Source of the DNA: Pelargonium tetragonum
Taxonomy: Eukaryota > Streptophyta > Magnoliopsida > Geraniales > Geraniaceae
Length of the DNA: 64,000 nucleotides
Reading direction: 5' to 3'
NCBI GenBank assembly: GCA_036897445.1
Contig: JAYMTL010000023.1
Location: forward strand, 62,001 to 126,000
Part shown: one piece after another, positions 13,881 to 25,215 of the stretch
Position numbering within the stretch: position 1 is the stretch's first letter
Layout: each line of letters begins with the position of its first letter
The notes under the pieces: generated by a model
What the model was told of the DNA's origin: nothing
Database searches by the model: none
What the model saw: the letters and a program-made list of their open reading frames with translations, nothing else
Translations under genes and position numbers: made by a program

Positions 13881-16547
13881 ATTTGCGTAGTATATTCCAT
13901 TTCCAGTTAGCTAAAAAAGAAACTTTTAAATCCAAGAAATGCTAGAAATCCTCAAGTCTCCAGTCCAGTTAGGAATAAGATATTTATTACTGCAGAACAA
14001 GGTCCTGGACTTTCTGTTTCTACACACACAAAGGGAATTCTATATGCAATAAAAATTTCGCCATAGAGAGGCTTTTATAAAGCTTAAATTCTACACTTAC
14101 CTGGAATGGACAAATCCTTCTAAAATTTTATTGCAGCGTCCTTTTTTAGGTATAACAGCTCTCCAGTTTCGCCAATCCTAGAATACCCAGCATTATACAA
14201 TTACCTAGCTATCGTTATACTTGCTTTTTGAGTCGAACTTTAAGATATACTACTCTTAATAAGTTCTTAATTAAGAGTCTCCTAAAAGAATCTCAAAGGA
14301 ACTCCTTTTTATCGAAACGTTCTCTACTTAGGATTGGATGGAACCCATTACAAAAAGTTTGACTCCCCCGAAAAGTCAAATTACTCCTAGATAAAATACA
14401 AGACCCTTCTTGTCTAGAAAACCGGGGATCCTCTGTAGCTATTTCGGCAGTTTGCTTTTCCTAATCTGGTTAAAAACGCAAATTACTTATTACTCTCTTA
14501 AGGAGGGATCGAGCTTGTGTGCACTGATTCTAGGTCGTCCGTATAAAAGCCCTCTTTATTTTCTAGGCCAGGATAAAGTTTGACTATATACTGTGTATTG
14601 AGTGTAACTTATTAATGTATATGAGGGTGGAGACTTTATTCTTAAACTATCCTTTTTATTTGATTTGCAGGCAGAAAGATGAGTATTGTTATAGTATGGC
14701 TTAGGCATTCTAGTGATTTTAAGGATTAGCTTCCTTTTTTGTTTCTATCTTGCAACAAGACTTTAGCACCATATAAAAAGTATAACATAAAAATACGCAG
14801 TAAGTTCGATAAAAGGACTTTTTCATTAGCATATTCACACAAGGTACCCTGCCCTAAACCGATAAAAGAGCCGGACTACTAGAAAGTGAATAGGAGCGCT
14901 TAAAAAAGCATCAGAAGGGGGTTAAAGATCCTGCAAGTTAAGCATTTAAAGCATATCCACCCACTTTCCCTTTGTATTACTTTTCCCAGCTCGAGATTAT
15001 ACTAATATACAAAAAAGGGTCTTACTTTTTTCTTATTACTTATTAGAATTTTAGGTAGATAAAGAAGCTTATCCCAGAGAAAAAGTCTTTAAGAAAACCC
15101 AAGGGACAATATATAAACGCAATAAATTCTAGCTACAAGACCTCAAACAAGTGGAGTTACAAATTATAAGAGATCCCCCCTTCTAGTAAGTTAGCAGTCC
15201 CCTTCGTATGTAAAAGTTGAGACTTGAGTCGAGGATTAGCCCTTGTTGAAGTAAGGGGTGGAATATTTTCCTTATTTTATTACTCTGAAACAAAGCTTTC
15301 AAAGAGGCTTTAGCGAAAAAGGCTTGGTTATCCTATACTTACTCGGACAGGTTCAAATACAGGGCTGTTGTTACTCATTTAGGAAGCTCCCCGAATATCC
15401 TTGCATCTAAATCTTCTTATTACTCAGCAATCTTTATTTTAGGGGGTACTATAAGAAATGAAACTGGTGAGAATTCCTACTTAATAAGAATCTGATATTT
15501 TTATTCAACCCATAAAAACTAGGGGCTCTCTTACTTTAAATTACTACAGACGTCCTGTTAGTTTAAACTTTTTTCAGGCAAAAAAATAAGGAATTTTTGA
15601 ATTCTATGATTTTACTAACACTTAACTCGTGGTTTAGGCAACCCTACAATTACCTTGCGTTTAACCTTATAATCTTAAAACTAAAAACGGATAGATATCA
15701 ATACTCAGTTGACTTCTGACTAAAAGTAAAAGAAAAACTCTTTGAACGCTCTTAAATATAGATAGGTACCCCTAAAAAGGGATACTTCCCTGTTCTGAAC
15801 TGATTTAACGAACTCATTTAGTCTATTTATCCTTGTTGGCTAGGGTTTCATTCACTTACGGCTATCTTTGTATACAAAAACGTGCTTTGAAAGAGCAAAC
15901 ATTGTACACGGATCCGTATATAATAACTAGAACTAGTAAATAACTTCATATTATAAGGAGTATCAAAAAAGTTTTAAGAGTTTTTAAGGCCTCCTCTTTT
16001 TGAATAAACACTTAAACCAAGTTACAGAACTCATTATAATAAGAGGATGCTTCTAGAGGTACCAGAATTTGCAGGGGTAGATTTTGTCTAGTGACAATTC
16101 TCGAGTTTTTGTCTTTTCTGAAACGAGAAAGATGTTATACTTGGCAAGCTTTAGAGTTAGTAGTTACCCGCCCTTTGTTACTAGAGACAGAGTCCTTTTT
16201 CTGACTTTATTAAATTTAAGGCGTTTTAGGCTAATTATTTTGGCGGAAGTCCCTGGTGTTATGTCTTTATGAGGATAAGTTTAGTTTTTTTAGTATCAGG
16301 AGAAAAGGGGGTCCGTCACTTGTAAGAGAGTCAAAACCTTTTTTCGCAGCTTATTTACTATACAAAGTACCCGTTAAGTGGGTTGTTTCTCTCGTCGGGT
16401 TTATATTACAAAGACTTGTTAATTTTCACAGAGCTAGGAATTCAAAATCTATCCAGGATAACCGTATAGTGAATAACTTCTACTTCTTTTCCTTTAACTT
16501 TTTGTGAAGCCAAGCCGGGGACTCTCCCTTTCATGTAACTGAAAAAC

Positions 16548-16572
16548 TAGAAATTTCTATTTTACTAGTAAA
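16548..16572. repeat. Two adjacent 12-bp palindromes
   Basis: TAGAAATTTCTA (16548-16559) and TTTACTAGTAAA (16561-16572), each perfect and separated by one base. Confidence 0.65.
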
Positions 16573-16751
16573 GAAGTGAATACAAAAAGCGAAAACGCAT
16601 GTAATTTAGCTTCGATACAAGATCTATAAACTCAAAAGTTAGTAAGAGTAACTGCGGAGTTTCATAAAAGCAGGTCTTGTTAAATCCTAATGCAGTTTTT
16701 TTCTTTAGGTTCTAATTTAGTATATGTTAAATTTTTCGTAGTAGTTACAAG

Positions 16752-16768
16752 TAAGGAGGACCTCCTTA
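16752..16768. repeat. Palindrome TAAGGAGGACCTCCTTA
   Basis: Eight-base arms around a single A. It shares 14 bases with 20247-20260 and 11 with 63759-63769, suggesting one family. Confidence 0.65.
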
Positions 16769-17610
16769 TTACAAAAAAGAAGCTCGCGCGTTCAGATGGG
16801 GAAAGAGGAAATGCTAGAACTAAGAATAGGTAGAAGAGGGTAGCAGTATCAAGAAACATACGCGAATCTCAATTTTTGATCAAAGCGAGCATAAAATGAA
16901 TTTTTGTTTTTATTTAGAGGGACGGCTTCTCTATACAGAGGCTTTTAAGGCTCCTCCTAAGCTAAGAAAGTAAGATAGAGAAAATTTGAAGGGTTTATGC
17001 TATAAGTCTAAGTAGAGAGTTTTTTCTACAGTACAGATATTTACGGAGTGGGGATATTTGAAGAATTATTCATTTTAGTGCTATACTCAGCCCAACCTTA
17101 ATCTCAAGTGAAAACATAGAAGTTGATCCAAGCTTTCCAAAGTGTCCGGGGTTAAAATCACTCATACTTTTGGTTCCTATTATACTTCCTGGAAGTAGCT
17201 AATAGAAGTTATATCAATCCCTTTTTAGGCAAGGGTGAAAAGCACAAACTTTAAGTCTTTAGGAACTTAGGAGTAATTAAGGAACTCCGTGTAAAATTTT
17301 CTTACTCCGCATTAGGGGTTCAGACTCTTTGTAAAGGGACTTTTCATAATAGAATTCTGGCAGGCTTTTAAAAGCTATAAGCTATGGAAAGCCCTTTAGT
17401 TGAAGTACGTACTGTAGGTTCTAGGAAAGGGATAAGCTTTTGTTGCTAGGGGCTTATTATAAAGTAACTTTCTTGGATACAAGCTCCCTTTTTATAAACT
17501 TTTAAGGGCTTTAAGGTATAGAATTTATAGTACAGGGCTAGATATTTTATTAGGCTTACCTTGTATTGCACTACCTCCTACCTTTTTCAGTCAAATAAGA
17601 ACACTTATAA

Positions 17611-17631
17611 ACCCAAGGAAAATCCCTGGGT
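17611..17631. repeat. Hairpin ACCCA...TGGGT
   Basis: Five pairs, one A/C mismatch, then GGA-AAA-TCC: eight pairs in all. Confidence 0.5.
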
Positions 17632-18591
17632 GATGCAAGGCTAATTCCGAAATAATATATATTTAATCTTTCTTTCAGCTTTTAGTCCAAAATTTGTGCT
17701 AATTTGTGTCTCTGTATAGTAAAAATCTAAGATTATGCCCTAAGGAAAGCATAGTTATTTGTTATTTAATCGATATTCTATTATAGGGTTAAGGAATACA
17801 CTTACTAACTAGACTGAATAGACCTGACCTACTTTTTATTCTATCGAAAAGCAGATTTTTTCTACAAATTATCTAGATGGAAAAGACCTACAAGCAAGTA
17901 TAACAAAATTAGATGGGCTAAACCCCACTCAACAAACTATAACACAAGTTCTTTATTTAGAGTCCGGAAGCAAACCTTTAAAATGAAATTCCGATGAGTT
18001 TTCAAAAAAACTAAGATTAAGACAATAACCTATCTACGAGCTGCTACTAAGGGGTACACTTCTTTTTTTTTGAATCACCCTGTTTTGACTGAAAAGTGAA
18101 CTAGAATTCCTTAAAACTTTACTAGTATATAAATTTCAGAATTTAACTTTGTTGCGCGATGTTACATTACACTTCGTACTGAGCCAAACAATTTCGAGAT
18201 TATACAAAAGGTTCTTGATAAACCAAAGAATAATACATGCTTAATTAATTCATTTTTGAACTAACTTAAAGATAACAGTATACGCAGAAATTTTATAGCT
18301 CCTTTCACGGGCTGTCCTAAACTAGAGACTAGCCAGGAATATTTTATATTAAAAGTGTAAAAACCGACACTTAACGTCTCCAAATACTTGTACATGAACC
18401 TGAAGTACTATAGGAGTTTTCTCTAAAGGATATCTAAAGCAACTAGACTGAAAAAGACAAAAATCTCTCTATATTAAATAAGAAGGGGCTTACTTCGGAT
18501 CCCGGAATGGGGGATTTTGCTGTTCTGTAAAAGTTGATGAGGATCTTACAAGAATTAGCAAGTTATTTACTAAGGAAACGTTGCTAGGGTA

Positions 18592-18662
18592 TTCCTTGTG
18601 GGGATTTGAACCTGTGCATTTCTATGGACGGAGCTTTTGCATTACCGAGTATCTACTTGGAA
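18592..18662 (-). pseudogene. Possible tRNA-like remnant
   Basis: The minus strand has GGTTCAAATCC followed by a CAAGGAA end that can pair five of seven bases with TTCCAAG located 71 nt upstream, which is normal tRNA length. A D-loop-like CTCGGTAATGC lies between. The T-stem has only two pairs and no anticodon stem forms. This may be chance. Confidence 0.25.
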
Positions 18663-18985
18663 GGAAGAAGTCGATATCTAAACTTAATAAAGGATTTACT
18701 AGTTTCATAACCAAGGGCGGTATAGTTTTAAAATAAGGATCTACTAAGTGAATGAAATTCTAGCGAAAACATTCTTGAGGCTAGAGATCAAAAGCAATTC
18801 TACGAGCATTTCTGTGCTTTATAAGGCACTTTTAGACCCCTTTACGTACGAAATATTTCCTCTTTTTTTATTTCATCGAGCTCTAAAGAATCTTATTATG
18901 AAGAAAAACCCCAGTAATTAGGACCCCATAACTTTACAACCAAGAATTAACCCGGCACTTCCTTGGTATAACCCCTGACGCTGCT

Positions 18986-18999
18986 TAGGGAATTCCCTA
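18986..18999. repeat. Palindrome TAGGGAATTCCCTA
   Basis: 14-base perfect palindrome. It is the AATT-centred counterpart of TAGGGATCCCTA at 8422 and 61149. Confidence 0.65.
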
Positions 19000-19068
19000 T
19001 TTCTTACGAGTAAGTTTTATATAGACCACATTCCCCTTTTGTTTATAAAAGTAGGCAAAGAGCTGCAC

Positions 19069-19088
19069 GCGGGGACCCCGCTTTTTTT
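19069..19088 (+). terminator. Terminator-like GC stem followed by a T-run
   Basis: GCGGG-GAC-CCCGC followed at once by seven T on the plus strand: the shape of a bacterial intrinsic terminator. No upstream gene reads into it, and organelles seldom end transcripts this way, so function is doubtful. A CCCCGCGGGG palindrome (19235-19244) lies 150 bases on. Confidence 0.3.
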
Positions 19089-19561
19089 GAAGAGCCTTTT
19101 TTAATGTAAGGACCGGACAAACCAAATACCAAAACAACGTAAAATACTTGAGGGGCCGTGGCGCTGACACTAAGATTGGAGAGAGCTGTTTTATAGGGGA
19201 GTACTTTTGTAGAAAACGGCGCGTCATAGTGGGCCCCCGCGGGGAAACTCCTCTAAGTTATATCTGCTACAGTGATTTTTTCCACCAAGTAAACTTGGTT
19301 ATAGAATGGAAGATTTCCTACACTCAACCTGTTATAAAAAAAATATCTTACTTTAGTATTAAATAGGTAGGGGATAAAATACCCAAAACTACAATTTTCT
19401 TGTAGAACTAAATTCCTTAATTCTTTGTCGAATAATACAAAAGGGCACCGCTCTTAATTATTTCCTATTGGAGGAGAGAACTCCCGCTAGGGACCTGCCT
19501 TACCCACTTTTCAAGATAGAACCAGGCGTATTTTACTATGCTCGTCTTAGACCTAATTCTG

Positions 19562-19573
19562 AGGAGTACTCCT
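19562..19573. repeat. Palindrome AGGAGTACTCCT
   Basis: 12-base perfect palindrome with the AGGAG/CTCCT arms seen at 260 and 16752. Confidence 0.6.
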
Positions 19574-20201
19574 GGATTCTAAGGTATCACCATAAAATGC
19601 AGCACTTTAGGGTTTTGGATTTGTTAAGTCCTCGTATATTCCATCAAAACGCATTCTAGGACCTTTCGTGATCTTTTTGTTCCTTATTATGACGAGACTG
19701 GGAAAAACTTAGACTTCAGTCTTAAAAAAGGGGCCACAGCTCTTAATTAAAGTACGAATGTTTTATTTTACTACTAAAGAGCTTGGCAAAAAATGAACCT
19801 AGATTTTTATTAAAACCCAGGAAAGAAAAACTAAGACTAAATTTCTCAAGCCTCAAGAAGGACTCTGGGTTCATCTAATATATTAAAGAAAACACCCCTC
19901 GTGTATAATTCTCCATATATAAGGTTTAAAACTCCTTAACCTTAATTTACTGTTCTACCCGGTGGGGGAGTTTTGAGTTCTGTACAAATCCTAAAAAGTT
20001 TTCTTAACACTTAAAAAAGGCCTTGTAGAAACATGAGCATAAGAACCCTATTTTGGTATTAATTTAGTTTACTGGGGGGCTACCGAAGTATTCATATGCA
20101 TTTACCCAGATTCATAAAACCGCATTGCGCTCGTTAAAAAAAAACCAGGACTTCTAATTTACCAAAGTCTAGGACCAAGAAGTAAAAAATTTTAATAGGA
20201 A

Positions 20202-20218
20202 AAAGGGGCTTCCCCTTT
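20202..20218. repeat. Hairpin AAAGGGG-CTT-CCCCTTT
   Basis: Seven perfect pairs, four of them G-C, three-base loop. Confidence 0.65.
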
Positions 20219-20246
20219 AAAGAAGAAACGTTTTCTAGCCTTAATT

Positions 20247-20260
20247 TAAGGAGGACCTCC
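20247..20260. repeat. TAAGGAGGACCTCC, relative of the 16752 palindrome
   Basis: Exact 14-base match to 16752-16765. Here the outer 3' arm has diverged (AGC instead of TTA). Confidence 0.6.
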
Positions 20261-23200
20261 AGCCAGATAATTAAGAATACTAACTTAGTTTGGGCCAGAA
20301 GTCTTAAATTGTCTTTTTAACCTACTACTTATAATATAATTCGTATTTAAAACAAGGTATAAGGTAAAGGGCTCGTAGAAATTGAAGAGTAACTCCTTGT
20401 AGCTTATACTAAAGTATTTAAGTAAGGGACTCGGAGCGGGGTAAGTTATTTATTTAATTCAGTTCACTCTCAGGCTCCTGTTAGGAAAAGAGGGCTTTCC
20501 TTAAATTACTAAAAACCTAATTAGAAGATTTACCTGAACACTTTATTGGGAGGACTTCACTTTCCTCCTTTGTCTATTCAATCTTTACAGGATCTAGACA
20601 ATTCCAAAGCTTTTTGGGCCTTTTAAACAAGGTTCCTCCGCTATTTACTTTTAAAAATGTTAATCCCTACAAAGCAAAGTCTTTTTCTAAAGGAACTGTC
20701 CGGTTGGGCCCTATAAACTAGCGTCGCTTAAAGTCAACAATCATTTAAATATTAACTTCGAAAGAAATTTTGTTTAAATGAGTTCTTGTACCCTAGTTGA
20801 GCCCCGGCGATACCCAAAATATACAGAAGTTTGTCTTGCTTAGATACATTTCTAAATAAGGGAGACTTAAGCTTTTTGTATCCAGTTTATAGAAGTATAT
20901 ATAAATAAAGGCTTAAAATACTTCGGAAAACCTTTTGCACATTGTTATTTATGAAGTTTTTAGCGAACTCTAAGAGTCCTCTTTAGGAAAGTGGTGGAAT
21001 AAGCCGGCTCTTGCGTAGTCTATATAAAGAAAATGTTTGAGCGCAGTAAAAGGGCTTTTTCATAAACTAATGCTTACTCCTAAAGTAAACTGAATTTCTC
21101 ATTAGAGGCATTCTAAAGTACTTGGAAGATGTTTATACTTCTTTAGCTAAAAAACTTTTAGATCACCTTGTTTTTTATTTCCGGGGGATTTAGAGAAAGG
21201 CATGCCCTAGTTTTGCCCCAATTAGGTGTAATATAGTGCTCTATACGGGTCCTTTTAAACTCTGATATATAAATTTGACTTCTTGACCCCTGCTTATTAC
21301 TAAAAACCATTATATATATGCACTTCACTCAATCAGAGCTATTATAGTAACTAAAGTGGACCCGTAGGAAAAAGCTTTTTACGATAAAACGGAGCTTATA
21401 GGTTCCTTGTTTATATAATAAGCCTGGGGCTTAGAATCATTTTTATAGTCTCATGGTTCTCTTTAAAGCAAAATACTAGACTTATAATATATAGGAAACT
21501 CGTGCAAATTTTGCTTTATTCGGTCTATTCAGTACCCCATTATGAATTCTAAATTCTGTAGTTAAATTAGAGACTTAATAGGGCAGCAACTACTTCTTTA
21601 ATCTGGCTGACTCTTTAATTTAAAATAAATCAAACTACGTGTTAAGATATATAGCTAAGTGGATTAACTTAAAGAAGAAGCATTTAATATGGAGAGCTTT
21701 TTAGCCAAGAGACCTAAGCGTTTCATGAAGCCTTTGCAGGGGACGTCACTCCTGTTTCCTAGTGGTAACTTAAAGTAAAAAGGAGTCCTAAATAATACTA
21801 TAAAAGGGCAAGAGGTCAAAAATTCTTAAGATATAGAGTACTTACTTTGGTAATTTAGGGACGCGCTTCTTAGTACGCCTCTTTATCTTTATGAGTAAGC
21901 CGCTAATATGTTATAACTTCAAGGGGTTAAGGCCTTATTAAAAGTAACCTACTCCTACCACGGAGACCTACCTTAAATAGCTTTAGCTAAAAAGTAGGTT
22001 TTATAAAAAAAGTTTAACAAGTAGAATTAGACTAATTAAAACCCTTTTTTAGTTACATGTTGTCTAGACGATCCACTCACTTCTTCCTTGTACGTTCAAT
22101 TTGACTCAATGCTTAGATTGATTATCTGAAAAGACAGAAGTCTTACCCTTTTCAAAAATTTTGTCTATATACTTTATTTTGACTAGCTAGGACTAAAAGT
22201 CTCTTTCCACTGACCTAACAAAAAGTGATACAATCAATAAAGGGATCCTGATTTGAACTAGTAAGAATTTTTAATATTTTCGTTTCAGATAGAAAAATAG
22301 ATTAGAAGAAAATGTGTCTACACCCGCAGGCTAATTTCAAAGAGCAGCTGTGTTCCTTGTGTTTCTTTTTTTTCTTATACTCTTTAGGTAGAATATAACA
22401 CTTATATTTCTACAATTCTTTAATAGCAGCCAACAAGTCATTAGAAGGCTAAGAATTCCTTTTGATATTTTTTTACCCGATATCTGGCAGCGATGGTAAA
22501 AGGGATTCCGCAAAGATTTCATTTTTTTCGTACACCTAAAGCTTCCCTTTTCTTTGTTTATTTGAATTCATTTTCCTTATACGGACTCTTTTCGCCCGAC
22601 ATCCCTAAGTACCTCTAGGTATTAAATACTATATGTTGAATAAAAATAACATGTACTTTGGTTTTGTGAGTTACCCTACTGCTTGGATAAGAAAAATATG
22701 GAAGAACGCAAATGTTTTGAGAATTTCTGTAGTAAACTCTTATACTAACTCCTTTTATGAGTAAAGCTCAAAACTTTAATTTAGGAAGCCTAAAATTCCG
22801 TTTCATTTAGCCCGGATATTCCATAAATTCTTAATTAGAACCTCTTCTAAGGTGCCCTTTTTTCACCTAGAGGATTTTACCTGTTAACGCGTGGGAGCCT
22901 TGAGTAATTTGTGCGAAGGAACTCACGAGTTTGTATACTGATAACATCAAATATGTAACTTGCTAATATTTTAGGTGCCTCTTAACTTTATTACTTTGTC
23001 TTAGTTTAACTAAAGAGATACAAAAACTTGATCCACTTCCCTTATGAACACGCTATCTCAACCCCTATTTTGTACTTATTTTCAATCTGACCAAAACAAC
23101 AGAGAGGTTAATATTGACAAAGGAGAATCAGGATCCCCTTTGGGATCTCTACCTAAATTTTATTCTATTTACACGGATTTTCATCTCATTCGTTAATAGA

Positions 23201-24013
23201 AAATCACTCTACTCTTGTCGGACAAATCAGAAGAAAGAAGCTCCTTGTACCTTTTAGAATGGTATACCTGACAACGGCAAAAGGGTTATTCCCGAGTAGA
23301 AAGAATATAAGTTAACCTACGAAATTTAGTCTTCACCTTTAGCAGCGGTATGAAGCTTGATCCTAATACCACAAAAGTCTTTCTGTTTCTCCAGATTGAG
23401 TATCCTACAAAGCACCTATTTTATAAGATAGGGTTTTAGCCAGCAGGCATAAAAGAATAGAAAGTCTATACATCTAGTATATCAACATTTTAAGCCCCAA
23501 TCTCTTTTCTAATAGCTATGTGACATAAGTCTTACGCCACTTAAGGAAGCCTCCTTTTCTCCTCTAATTGGGCTTATCCTGAAACGTTAAAGGGAAGTCG
23601 TTGAGAGTTTTAGTAATAATATATCAGTAGCCGCTATTAAAGTCCGAAACTGAATAGTAAGAAATTCCTTGTAAGCCTAGTAAGAAAACCTATTTATATG
23701 AGGGCGTTTCCCAAAAAAGAGGCCCATAAAAAGGATCCATGCGTATCCGGCAATTCCAAGACAGAAACCAATTACCACGAAAAGAGATACCGAAACAGGA
23801 ACGCCGGGAAAGATATAATTTATTTAGAAAGAATTACATAACATTTTAATTCGAAAGCTTTTTCTCGAGGAATTAGCCATCCAGCAGGTCCAAGTGAAGA
23901 CTCTAAACTAAAGAGTATTTGATTAATAGGAAATGGAAAGTTATGAAATACCCCAAGCAGCTTTTTTTATATACCGATATAACCAGGATAAGAAATTTAT
24001 GCGTTATGCTAAA

Positions 24014-24092
24014 CAGAGGAACTCGCTTTAATACTAATGTTAGAGCTACCTTGCAAATCAAGTAATTGTAGGTTCGAATTGCGCAGGTACAG
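24014..24092 (+). pseudogene. tRNA-like remnant (Cys or Ala?)
   Basis: The order TTAGAGC (D-arm end), TACCT-TGCAAATC-AAGTA (anticodon arm, four of five pairs, eight-base loop), then GGTTCGAAT (T-loop) is tRNA-like, with correct rough spacing. The loop could be read as GCA (Cys) or UGC (Ala). The T-stem and the acceptor do not pair. Probably a dead tRNA copy. Confidence 0.35.
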
Positions 24093-24280
24093 AAGTAAGG
24101 GTTACACATAGTAAGTTATCCTTTTTAGAATCTCTGAGCATTACAATACGCAAGCTTGAACTCCTCCTGGATTTCATGCGTAAACACTTGACTTAACATA
24201 AAGACATAAAGCTTTGGTGATTATCTTTTTCAGCCCCTCTATCCCGGATATAAAAATTCATTTTAAGAGGCCTTACCGTC

Positions 24281-24703
24281 TTGCGCTCTACTCCACTTGA
24301 GATGGTTCTAGTACTATTCCTCTCATGCTTTTACGAAGGCATTTTGGTATACAAACAGAAGCCAACGTTATTAATTCCTAAACCTAAGTGTATGAAAAAG
24401 CAAGAACTCGTGGATGTGTCTTGGCTAGCACCTTTCTATTTGGATTATTACACTATATTTTACAATTTTCTTAGTACTCTTTTAGAATTAATTAAGGTTG
24501 GCTTCCACTTTGTAGACGTTGTATTTATTTACTCCGTCGGTTTAGTCACGAATAGCTTGGAAGCGAAACCCTTTTTAGTCCAGTTTTGGTTCCTTGAGTT
24601 TCTACTGCTGATCGGGATAAGAAAGAGAGATCACTTGCATCTACTCTACTCGAGTCCTATTGTATTAGGAGGGTTTCTCGTAAGTAGCTTAGTCCTCCCC
24701 TAA
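24281..24703 (+). CDS. Longest open frame, hydrophobic, function unknown
   Basis: An uninterrupted frame of 140 codons from a TTG; the first ATG, at 24302, gives 133 residues. The product would be hydrophobic and rich in Leu, Phe and Val, with three stretches that could be membrane segments: near residues 1-16, 50-90 and 100-133 counted from the ATG. I recognise no family or motif. A frame of this length is expected about 0.3 times by chance in 64 kb at this base composition, and hydrophobic products are typical of T-rich random frames, so this may well not be a gene. It ends exactly where the atypical island 24704-25215 begins. No RNA gene or other frame sits beside it. Confidence 0.12.
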   Translation: MRSTPLEMVLVLFLSCFYEGILVYKQKPTLLIPKPKCMKKQELVDVSWLAPFYLDYYTIFYNFLSTLLELIKVGFHFVDVVFIYSVGLVTNSLEAKPFLVQFWFLEFLLLIGIRKRDHLHLLYSSPIVLGGFLVSSLVLP

Positions 24704-25215
24704 GGGTCTCCTTATCTTATAATCTTATAATGGCAGGCTCTTCCTAGCAATCCTTGTTCTATTCTAAAACAGGTTTCTTTGATCAGGTTACATTTGAGGT
24801 TATAAGAAGGTCCCTGAATCTATAATAAAATTAAGTAGGTTTAAGGTTGACTCTCTCTAGTTAGTAGGTAGGAACCTTAGTCTCTTTTTCGTGGATATAT
24901 GGTATTCATGTTCTATCTGTAAGACTTCCTACAATTCCCTTCCTTCGGGCGACCCCTGTACCGTAACTCTTTCCAATCTCTCTAGGGCTTACCCTTTTCT
25001 ATAGTAATAACTTCAAAGAATAAGAGCAATCTCCCTTATAGACTGGTCTAGCTACAGGTATCATCAAGAAGAGTAAAGCTGTTAAGATACTGATACAGAG
25101 TATAGCCGATAAGGACTGCTAAGTAAGGCTTTCGAGAAGGGTTTATAGGTTATAGAACAAGGTATAGGAATCGAGAAAGCCGGTAAGAGTATAAGGGTCA
25201 TAAGGTATCCATATT
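24704..25215. other. Island of different texture, no gene recognised
   Basis: About 510 bases with few A/T runs and many purine-rich words (AAGAGTAAAGCTGTTAAG, GAGAAAGCCGGTAAGAG). A perfect tandem 8-mer, CTTATAAT twice, is at 24716-24731, near the left edge. Similar in feel to 12151-12900 and 59.5-59.7 kb. No coding frame or RNA recognised. Confidence 0.35.

Larger units (their letters stand above)
12901..24280. other. Gene-free AT-rich spacer with GC micro-palindromes
   Basis: Same texture as the first 12 kb. It holds the palindromes and hairpins listed separately at 13863, 16548, 16752, 17611, 18986, 19069, 19235, 19562, 20202 and 20247, and tRNA-like remnants at 18.6 and 24.05 kb. Two overlapping unrecognised frames (16084-16272 and 16256-16507) and frames at 19148-19366 and 19468-19659 show no family features. 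Confidence 0.6.
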
